DNA of 22,080 nt, taken from assembly GCF_000611645.1 (NCBI RefSeq), contig NW_014013057.1:1411-23490 (forward strand). The letters are read 5' to 3'. The notes under the pieces are model-generated. The model made no database searches, was not told the DNA's origin, and saw nothing but the letters and a program-made list of their open reading frames with translations. Numbering within the stretch: position 1 is the first letter of the stretch; each line of letters starts with the position of its first letter. The position numbers were made by a program, and so were the translations under genes. Source of the stretch: Monoraphidium neglectum. Lineage: Eukaryota; Chlorophyta; Chlorophyceae; Sphaeropleales; Selenastraceae. Positions 15,101 to 22,080 of this stretch are shown in pieces.

Positions 15101-15217
15101 TACTATGGCGCCATGCTGGGCATGAGCATATGGACAGAGAACTGGGGGCTCACAGCATACAACGGGGTCATGTCGCTGGCGTTCCTCATTGTGAGCTTCG
15201 GCGACTACTTCTTGTAG
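12119..15217 (+). CDS. CSLA/CSLC-like GT2 glycan synthase, membrane protein
   Basis: Exons: 12119-12619, 12932-13388, 13841-13989, 14208-14467, 14772-14847 and 15014-15217. Phases 0, 1, 0, 2, 0 agree at every junction, giving 548 aa, the usual CSLA length. It begins with a membrane segment (WWYIAFGIVFSVYAIDLLFL), then about 80 Ala/Lys-rich residues, then the GT2 core: LPMYNE, VCDDST (D170/D171), IFDADFEP (DxD, D230/D232), NGTAGVWR, VEDMDLSLR (D323/D325) and QQFRWLSGP (QxxRW at 359-363). At least four hydrophobic segments follow. Such enzymes polymerise beta-mannan or glucan from nucleotide sugars, usually in the Golgi membrane. Green algae typically have a CSLA/CSLC relative that predates the land-plant split, and this fits. 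ATG 12119 has A at -3 and directly precedes the first membrane helix. Whether it makes mannan or a glucan cannot be read from sequence. Confidence 0.93.
14122..14163 (+). repeat. Degenerate CCCTGAACCCC repeats in a glycan synthase intron
   Basis: The 16-bp unit aaaccctgaaccccaa occurs twice, exactly, 26 bp apart (14122-14137 and 14148-14163). A further looser copy, caacccctgaac, lies near 14170. The unit resembles a degenerated plant-type telomere repeat (CCCTAAA). It lies in intron 13990-14207. Confidence 0.7.
14493..14560 (+). repeat. GT-rich microsatellite in a glycan synthase intron
   Basis: An interrupted (GT)n tract with gtgtgtttgt units and a terminal gcacgcgcgc lies near the 5' end of intron 14468-14771. 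It alternates purine and pyrimidine over most of its length. Confidence 0.85.
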
Positions 15218-16973
15218 GGGCCGCTCGGGCCCTCAGCCCCGCGGCCGACGAGCGGCGTCGGCTGCGGCGGCGCCTGCCTTCAGGCGCGGCCCGGCTCGCG
15301 GGAGCCAGCGCGGCGCACGGCGGGCCCGCGCGCGCCCGCGGCCTCTCGAGGCGGCCTGTGCTGCCCGGCGGCCGCGGGGCGCGCGGGGGGGCGGCCGGGC
15401 GGCACGCGCCGCTGGCGCAGAATGACGAATGGCGACGGATGATGAGATGATATGAGAGGGCCTCGGGGGCCGCCGGGCGCGGAGCGCGCGTGCTGGCTGC
15501 CCCCGCGGCGCAGGATTTGATCGGGTTCACGCGGTCGAGGGGCTGGCTGGTTTTCGGGCGCACGTGGGTGCACGCAGCCACCGCGCTTCGGCTGGGGCCT
15601 CGATGCAGCGCAGCAGTGAGAGCCGGCCTGGGCTGGCGAGAGGGCTGAAGACAGGCGCACCCCGCTGATGGAGCGGCGTGCTGCAGATGCCCCCGCGCGC
15701 TGCGCATCGCAGCACCGCACATTTGCACCACCCACACGCATGCGCCGGTGCCATGCGCCGGCGGCGCTGTGAGGACCTGCTGACATGGACCTACCCCGGC
15801 ATGTTGAGGGCGAAATCCACGCAGAGGGCCTTGGATGGGCTGGCAGGCACACGCCCTCGTTATAGGCGGTGCCCACGCGTGAACGCGCGGAGCCTAGCGA
15901 CTGCAGAGTTTACCTAGCTGACGAGCCAGAAACACCCGTGAGCACGCGCCCGCTGCCCGCGGCCGCCCCGGTGGCGGGGCGCCGCCCTCACATGCGCGCG
16001 CCGCGCCGGCGCCGCGGGCGCGGGGCCGCCGCCTAGCTGCCGCGCGAGACATGGATGGCGCTGGACTTTAGAAGCCCTCTTTTCAGATGAACACTTCCAC
16101 CCTTCTGGTTGGCCCGCCGAATCGCATGGCATCAACGCGCGCAGTGCCGAGTAGCCTCCCAGGCGCTGCGCGCTGCTGCCCTGTGCATGGCAGGCCTCGC
16201 TTCCCAACAGGAGGAGGGGGCGCGGGCACGCACGCGCCAATCTCTATATTTTGTGAGGTGGGGTGCGGCATCAGGGCCCCCTGGGCCCCTCTGGACGCGT
16301 TGGCCGCGCTCCCTCCCCTTCCCTCGCATGCGCAGCCTGCAGGTTGCGCTTACGCGCTCCCCTTGGCGCGCGCCTGTCTCTGTTCGGTAGCTTCACCAAC
16401 TCAAAAACACGCGACGTCTGTAACGCATTGATCCCCTGACAACCTGAATCTTGAGGGCTTTTATGTGTGTGTGTGGGGGGGCGCCACCACGTGGCCTCAG
16501 GCCGGGGTGTGGAAAGAGGGGAAGGGTTTGACAGATTGACCGCCAACATCAAGGATCCCAACCAACCCAAGCACAAACGTCGATGGCACGTAGTCTGTGC
16601 GTGCGGTCCGCAAGGGCACCAGACCGCCCTTGCGCCCGAGCCACACAGGCGGCTGCGAGAGAAAGCCAGCTCTGCACACCCAATCTGCAGTCGTCGTCCT
16701 CTTGCCAGTTCAGCCAAGGGAGCAACCATGAACCCGCATATTGCAGTAATGCCGTATTCCGGGGATGTACTGCCTTGGGCTCAGGGAACGGCCCCACACC
16801 ATTGCTCTGAAGGGCAGTGCAGTTGGCGGTAGTAATAATCGGCACCAGCGGGATCCTGGGCGCACACCCCACGGCATGGCTCTGTCACCGTCAGATTACT
16901 AGGTGATATCATTGTTTCGTAAAATTGCTCTGGCCAAGGAGATGCGACTGTCATAGCCGGAGCGCAGCCCAAG
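15218..16973. other. Intergenic region of 1.75 kb between the glycan synthase and sirtuin genes
   Basis: This holds the glycan synthase 3' UTR, up to the TGTAA near 16419, and the sirtuin upstream region. The part from about 15220 to 16030 is extremely GC-rich with many CGCC/GGCG palindromes. A CCAAT and a TATATTTT lie at about 16235-16250, but no gene start could be tied to them. No coding frame with a recognisable domain was seen. Confidence 0.5.
16419..16423 (+). terminator. Candidate TGTAA polyadenylation signal, glycan synthase gene
   Basis: TGTAA is the usual chlorophyte polyadenylation signal, and this is the first one seen downstream of the stop at 15217. It would give a 3' UTR of about 1.2 kb, long but not unusual for green algae. 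A 5-bp motif can also occur by chance. Confidence 0.4.
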
Positions 16974-19900
16974 ATGGCGGAGGGCTACGGCCTCAGGGCC
17001 CGGCGCAAGCGCCCTCCTCCGTGAGTGGAATTCTATCCGGGTGTACTCCTCATACTGAGGTGGCCAGCTGCCCTTGGGGTTCAGCTAAAGGGTTAGGTGC
17101 GCTCACCTCTCTTCTACACCACGCTTCACAGGCGCCAAGAGCCCAGTGAGCTTGACCAGCTGCTTCATCTGGCTGAGAAGAGCAGTAGAATCGTGGTTTT
17201 CACGGGCAGCGGGCTGTCTGCAACCTCTGGTGTGACTCCGGACATCGCAAGCGGCATCCGCCGCTTCGCACGCTCTGCGTCGCATGCACAGCCCCCGAAG
17301 CCCGTCGTGCCCTGGCATGCCGGCCATGCAACCCATTTGCCACCTTCACTGCGCCTTTGGCTGCCCGTGCCGCGCCGCTGAGATCGCTGCACATTCCACT
17401 GCTTGTCGAGGCTGATGAAGTCATGGCGCCATGCGTCCCCCGCCCCCAAAACTGGCCGCATGCTCAACAGGCATGTCCATGTTCAGCACCAAGGGCGGCC
17501 TGTACGAGCGCGCCCGCAAAAAGTTCAAAATAACAGACGGCATCAAGCTCTTCAGCTACCCCTTTTACAAGCAGCGGCGCGTCGATGTGCAGGTCTGTGG
17601 CGCTGGCAGTCCACCCCAGAAGCGCAGCCTGCTAGCGATATCGGATCCTGTGTCTGACGCCTGGGGTTGCAGCAGGCTCAAGGACCCCCGCGGCTCCCCC
17701 TTCGTTGGAAGCTCTTCAACATTGGGCACAACGCGTCTTGTACACTCAAACCTCGCAGGCCTTTTTTGCACAAATCTACTCTGAAGCCCAATCCAGCCGA
17801 GCCGCGCAGGTCGGGCAACAGGGCGGAGCGGGTCACGGCTGAGCAAGGGCATGCATGCTGTTTGCACATGCGTCAGCCCTAGATCATGAGTGTGCATGCT
17901 GTGCAAAGACACACGTGCTCGGACTTGCGCATGCCCGCCGGGGAATGCGCACAACCATGCATCAGCAGCCTGCCACACACACACAAACCACACACACATA
18001 CACACACACACACAAAAACACACACACATACGCGCGCGCGTGCATGCACACACACACACACACATGCACATGTGCGCACATTCCCACACTTGCAGGGCCA
18101 CCATGCACTGGCCGAGCTTTGGCGCATGGGGGTGTTGGCGCGCCACTACACCCTCAACATTGACGGCCTGGCAGAGGTGGTGGGGATGGACACATGGCAC
18201 CACGAGCACAACCCCAACGGTGTCACTGTGGAGATGCACGGCAACATCAGGTGTGGGAGTCAATCGGGCGGCGGATGCCGTGGGGAAGTTGTGCTGACTG
18301 CAAAACGGGGCTAGCTTCTGGGATGCCTGTCTCTTGTGTTTGGTCAGGCATGCACCCCCCACGGGGTTGAAGAAACAGAGGATGATGCGCGGCCCTGCCG
18401 CTGCATGCCTCGCGCGGCCTGCAGGGACATGGTGTGCCCGGAGTGCCACGCGGTGGAGGTGCTGTCGCGGCCAATCATAACAGCCATGAAGCAGCGGCAG
18501 CCGGTGCCCTGCACCAAGTGCGGCCAGGGCGAGATGCGGTTCAAGGTGGGGAGGAGGGCCCGACTTTGGGCGGGTTTCTGGGGCGGGTTTTGGGGCGGGT
18601 TTGTGGGGTTCGACGGCATCCCCAGGTGATGACGTGTGCTTAGTCCTGACAAAAGGCTCAGCGCAAAAACCAGCTGCTCGCAGCGCACATAAGTGCAGGC
18701 AGATGCATCCGCACCCCACATGCTCGCATGTATGAGCGCGCGTCCTCACACTCAAGCCCATGCAAGCACGTACACGCATGGACACGCGACAAACCCCATC
18801 AGGTGATGCTATATGACGATGAGGAGGGCGACTGCATCACCCCAGAGGACGTGTGGGAGAGCCTGGAGGCTGACCTGGCGCAGGCGGACATGGTGATCTG
18901 GGTGGGCATCAGCTTCGAGCAGAGCGCGTCGACAGAGTACTTCCGGAAGGTGGGGGCGCGCTGCTGGGTGGGGCGTGGGGCGCAGCTGTGTGCCCAGCTT
19001 GGAGTATTTCTTGGGTCAAAGGCTGCGGCAGGCAGCAGGTGGGGCCGCAGGGCAGCCAGGGATGCTGGCGCCCGCTCTCGCTGGGAGCAGGGCAAGCGCG
19101 AGCCGCGGGCCGTGCAGGGTTGCGTGGGCGGAGCTGCACCGCTCCAGGCCCGTCCTTGCGGCGCTGCCGCGCCCCTGTTCGACAAACCCGCTATCCTCAA
19201 ACCCCTGGGCAGGTGCGCTACTTCTTGTCGAGCATGGGCCGCCTGGACGCCTGCCGCCAGGTCCTGGTCAACCCCAGCGACGAGGCGCTGTTCAACCTGC
19301 TGAGCAGCTGCGCCAACAGGCGGGACGTCAACGTGCTCGAGGTGCTCGCGGGCGCCGACGATGTGCTGACGTCGCTGGCGGAGCGGCTCGGCAAGCTGCA
19401 CGCGGGCAAGCCGCCTGCCGCCGCCGCGGCGGCGGTGCAGGGGCCCGCGGCGGCGCTGGGCGGTGGCACGGGGTCCAAGGGCGGCGGCGACGGAGGGGAG
19501 TGTGCGGGATTTTCTGGAGGCCAGCACTCCGACGGCAGGCAGGCGCTGACGGACGGCCAGCAGGCACAGGACGGGCAGCAGCAGCGGGGACAGCGCGAAG
19601 GCGTCAAGCAGGAGGCAGAGCAGGAGATCGCAGCCGCGCGCCAGCAGCAGCAAGAACAGGAACGCCCCGCAAGCCGCGGCGCCAGCGGCGGCGGCGCCGG
19701 CAGCCCCGGGGACCCGCAGCAGCACGCGGCCCGGGCGTGCTCCCTGGAGCGCGCTGCCTCGTCCCAGGGCGCCAGCCGCCAGCAGCTGCGGCTGCAGCAG
19801 ATGGAGGAGTGGCACAGCTCACGGGGCGCGGCGGCCGGGGGTGTCGAAAGCAACGGGGCTGCAGGCCAGTCAGAGGAGGAGGCGGAGGAGGAGGGGCGGC

Positions 19901-20468
19901 AGGGGGAGGATGGAGGGGGCCTCAGGGCCGACCGCCGCAGGGCTGCGCATCAGCAGCGGCGCCACCTGCAGCGTGAGGCGCAGGAGCAGGAGCTGGCGCG
20001 GCTGCAGCAGGCGCACGCGCTCGCGGCAGTCCTGATGGCGGGCGGCGGGGGCGGGGCGCTTGGTGGACTGGTGTCTGGGCTGGGCCTTGAACTAGGGGCG
20101 GCAGCGCCGCCGGCAGGCCTGCTGCCGGGGCTGGCGTTGCAGGCGCAGCTGCACGCACAATTGCAGGTGCACCAGGCGGTGGCAGCCGTTAGCCAGCCTC
20201 TCATGCCGCCGCTGGGGGGCATGGCGCTGCACGCACCACTGCCCCCACTCGCGCTCGCCACCGCCCTGGCAACGGCCAGCGGCGTGAACGCCGCAGTGGC
20301 GGGCCTATGGCCACCCGGGGCGCCGCAGCAGCTGCTGCCGCTGGCGCAGCCGCTGTCTATTGCGGAGCTGCAGCTGCCGGTGTCGCTGGCGTGCTCTGCG
20401 CCGCCTGCCTCGGCCCTGTTGCAGCACCAGCTGCAGGACGCCGCCTGCGCAGCCACCCCTGCTGGCAG

Positions 20469-20506
<38 letters not shown>

Positions 20507-20703
20507 TCGCAGCTTTGTTGGGCCTTGTTCAGCAGCAGCAGCAGCAGCAGCAGGCCCAGCAGCTGCAGCTGCAGGCCCAGCAGCTGCAGCTCGCAAGCCT
20601 GGATAGTGCAGCGCTCTTGTCCACAGGGGGCCTCGGCGCGGGCGCCGCGCCGCAGCTGGCACTGGCTGCGCTGCTGCAGCCGGCACCGATCGCGCCCAGC
20701 TGA
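16974..20703 (+). CDS. Divergent sirtuin (SIR2-type NAD-dependent deacylase) with a long Gln/Ala-rich C-terminal extension
   Basis: Exons: 16974-17020, 17132-17229, 17471-17592, 17759-17809, 18096-18250, 18425-18545, 18803-18949 and 19213-20703, giving 743 aa. Phases 2, 1, 0, 0, 2, 0, 0 match throughout. ATG 16974 has a strong context (caagATGGCG), and a basic LRARRKRPPP follows that could be a nuclear signal. The sirtuin fold (about residues 17-280) shows FTGSGLSATSG (NAD loop), YTLNIDGL (N127, D129), VEMHGNIR (catalytic H154), zinc cysteines C162/C165/C187/C190, WVGISFEQSAS and QVLVNPSDEAL. Sirtuins remove acyl groups from lysines using NAD. Here the usual IPDFR is replaced by MSMFST, and the Gln of TQNID by Leu, so the enzyme is either a distinct subfamily or altered in activity. 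Residues 300-743 are low-complexity, with a probable helix or coiled coil (QQRRHLQREAQEQELARLQQ) and two poly-Gln runs. Confidence 0.92.
17973..18080 (+). repeat. CA-rich microsatellite in a sirtuin intron
   Basis: An interrupted (CA)n tract with (CG)n and tgcatgcaca insertions occupies the centre of intron 17810-18095 and ends about 15 bp before the acceptor region. It alternates purine and pyrimidine. Confidence 0.9.
18568..18608 (+). repeat. G-run repeat able to form a G-quadruplex in a sirtuin intron
   Basis: Three near-identical units of the form GGGGCGGGTTTt stand in tandem just after the donor of intron 18546-18802. Seven runs of three or more G on the transcribed-RNA strand meet the usual G-quadruplex pattern of G3 with short loops. 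Confidence 0.75.
20470..20580 (+). repeat. CAG repeats encoding poly-Gln near the sirtuin C-terminus
   Basis: Two CAG runs, about 12 units at 20470-20505 and about eight at 20531-20552, are followed by imperfect repeats of the form caggcccagcagctgcagctg. All are in the sirtuin frame and give poly-Gln and QAQQLQLQ segments. Confidence 0.9.
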
Positions 20704-20994
20704 CCCGCCACAAGATGTCGACAGCATGCGTTTCTCCAAGCTGCTAGGGCAGACCCACCGCCTAGTGCCTTGAGGTCCTTTTTGAGAGCGACTCTACCCA
20801 AATAGACATGTCTAGGGCTTGTAGCAGCTTGCAAACCCCTCATCCTCTGTTTAATGGTGACTCAAATCATTTCTACACCTCTGCAGCCAGCAGCTGCCCT
20901 CGACTGCTTCCTGCTCGTGCCCATTGCTGCGCAGCACATGCGCGTCACGTGAAGACCCACTCGCTAATTTCAAACACCCCACATAACACCCTCG

Positions 20995-20999
20995 TGTAA
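20995..20999 (+). terminator. Candidate TGTAA polyadenylation signal, sirtuin gene
   Basis: TGTAA lies about 290 bp after the sirtuin stop codon, a typical 3' UTR length in green algae. The surrounding sequence is locally AT-richer than the coding region. Confidence 0.6.
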
Positions 21000-21016
21000 T
21001 CCTGTGAAGCTGCTGC

Positions 21017-21021
21017 TTACA
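21017..21021 (-). terminator. Candidate TGTAA polyadenylation signal, right-edge gene
   Basis: TTACA on the plus strand is TGTAA on the minus strand. It lies 17 bp beyond the sirtuin signal and would end the convergent gene with a 3' UTR of about 970 nt. Confidence 0.4.
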
Positions 21022-21987
21022 ATATTACTCAAGACGCCGCTGGCTAGCGAGGTCCGCGTTGCATCCCGACGCGTTGCTGCAAGCGGCATGCACTTGGCTT
21101 TGAGGCGTGCCGCCCGCGCCAGTCGCGGGGGCCCCAGCGCGGCGGGACGGGCGCGGCCGAGCGCAAAAGGCTCACAGCGACGTTTCAAGGTGGACGACGG
21201 GGAGAACACACAATGCTAATAGCTCGAACAGGGCGCGCATGCCGCAATTCAGGGGGCATCTGGTGCCTCGCTCTGCAGGGGCCGAAGAAGGAGTGAGGCG
21301 CTCCGGCCTGAGGCGTGTGGCCGGGCCTCGCGCCCGCGGGCCCGCCCCCAAAACCGGCAGAAAGAGGTGACCCTGCGTTATTTTTAACGCGGCTCGGCCT
21401 GGGCCCACTAACGCGCACGCAGCGGGCTCGCTGCAGCGCTCAGCGCAGCCGCCCGCCAGCACAAGCCTTGCGCGCCACACATGGCCGTCCGGCGTGCGCT
21501 GGCGCCGCCGGCGGTCTGGTCGCGTGGACGGGCTGCCCTTCAGCGACGCAACCAGTGCCATAAACAGCGCCGTAGCCACGAGCCGGAAGCTCCGCCACGG
21601 GAGCGTCCTGCCGGTGCGCAGAAGCCTTGAGCACGGCGCACGGGCTGCCAGCGCGACAAGCCCTGCGGGCAGACGGCGGGGCCGGCGAGTGCAAGTGCTG
21701 ACGATTGGGGGGTTATGGGCAGCGCAGAGCGCATAGATGCCGCAGCGCACAAGGAATTCCAGCAAAATCAGCCTCCCAAACTCGTGCACTAACAGAACCC
21801 AAGCATGCAGGGGCCTCCACAAGCGGCAGCCGCTGGCTGACTGAACAAGATATACAAAACATGCAGCTGCCCGATCGTCGCTTCGGAACGGAGGCCGTCC
21901 GGCAACAACAACATCGCGACCCCTCGCCGAGCCCGTGCCCAGGCGCACGCAAGCCGCGGGCGCTCACCCCCAGGCGCGGCGCGGCCT

Positions 21988-22056
21988 TCATCCCGGCGGC
22001 GCCGCCTGCTTTGCGCGCGCCACCAGCATGCGGTACAGCCGCGAGTAGACGTTGTA
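21988..22056 (-). CDS. Last exon of an unidentified protein, gene enters from the right edge
   Basis: A pyrimidine-rich tract ending ctgcgccgcag precedes an open frame on the minus strand that ends in TGA at 21990-21988. The 22 residues contain VYSRLYRMLVARAKQ, a basic amphipathic helix-like end, then AAPPG. Composition and the good acceptor argue for a real terminal exon. The family cannot be recognised from so short a piece, and the acceptor phase is not testable inside the window. Confidence 0.5.
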   Translation of the reverse strand, partial: YNVYSRLYRMLVARAKQAAPPG

Positions 22057-22080
22057 CTGCGGCGCAGGTGGGAGTGGGGG

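Larger units (their letters stand above)
20704..21987. other. Convergent 3' region between the sirtuin and the right-edge gene
   Basis: This holds the sirtuin 3' UTR (to about 21010) and the probable 3' UTR of the minus-strand gene ending at 21988. A long minus-strand open frame (21948-21172) starts only at GTG, has no ATG near its start and no recognisable domain, so it was not called. No RNA gene was recognised. Confidence 0.5.

Noticed and set aside
16235..16250. CCAAT followed by TATATTTT as a promoter
   Set aside because: No gene start lies at a suitable distance on either strand.
17097..17131. Sirtuin start at 17097
   Set aside because: The codon is GTG, and a good acceptor at 17131 joins in phase to an exon with ATG 16974 in strong context.
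21172..21948. Minus-strand open frame of 258 codons with a hydrophobic stretch
   Set aside because: It starts at GTG with no nearby ATG and lies downstream of a stop codon in what should be a 3' UTR.

Overview
This window looks like nuclear DNA of a GC-rich green alga (Chlorophyta, probably Chlorophyceae). Every gene is split by short spliceosomal introns, mostly GT-AG with G-rich donors such as gtgggg or gtgcgg. Candidate TGTAA polyadenylation signals, the usual chlorophyte signal, lie downstream of several genes. Proteins carry long Gln-, Ala- and Gly-rich tracts. The families match plant and algal ones: a plastid-type CBSX protein, a CSLA/CSLC-like glycan synthase and a Raf-like TKL kinase. 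Bacterial operons, ribosome binding sites, mobile elements, CRISPR arrays, tRNAs and rRNAs were not seen. Species cannot be told from the sequence.

Layout, left to right. (1) Positions 1-4793, minus: a Raf-like (TKL) protein kinase with at least seven exons. It has Gln/His-rich tracts at both ends and a C-terminal extension that runs off the left edge. (2) Positions 5491-8337, minus: a WRN-type DEDDy 3'-5' exonuclease domain protein with a long low-complexity N-terminus, a Cys/His-rich module and a basic AT-hook-like tail. (3) Positions 8704-10505, plus: a CBSX-type protein with two CBS repeats. It shares a short divergent promoter region with (2). (4) Positions 12119-15217, plus: a membrane GT2 glycan synthase, six exons, with all catalytic motifs. 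(5) Positions 16974-20703, plus: a divergent sirtuin fused to a long Gln/Ala-rich C-terminal region, eight exons. (6) Positions 21988-22056, minus: the last exon of a gene entering from the right, convergent with the sirtuin gene.

Exon boundaries were worked out by hand from splice sites, reading phase and family alignment. For the kinase domain, the exonuclease domain, the CBS repeats, the GT2 protein and the sirtuin, the exons join in phase and rebuild continuous conserved domains. First exons of (2) and (3) are the least certain. The genes are not an operon. A kinase, an adenosine-nucleotide-sensing CBS protein and an NAD-dependent deacylase could all be read as energy or stress signalling, but nothing beyond adjacency supports a joint role. 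No clearly new system is visible. The most unusual items are the sirtuin's altered active-site motifs and fusion, a possible unrecognised exon with two perfect hairpins in the CBSX gene, a GC-AG intron in the kinase activation segment, and alternating purine-pyrimidine tracts in introns of three genes.
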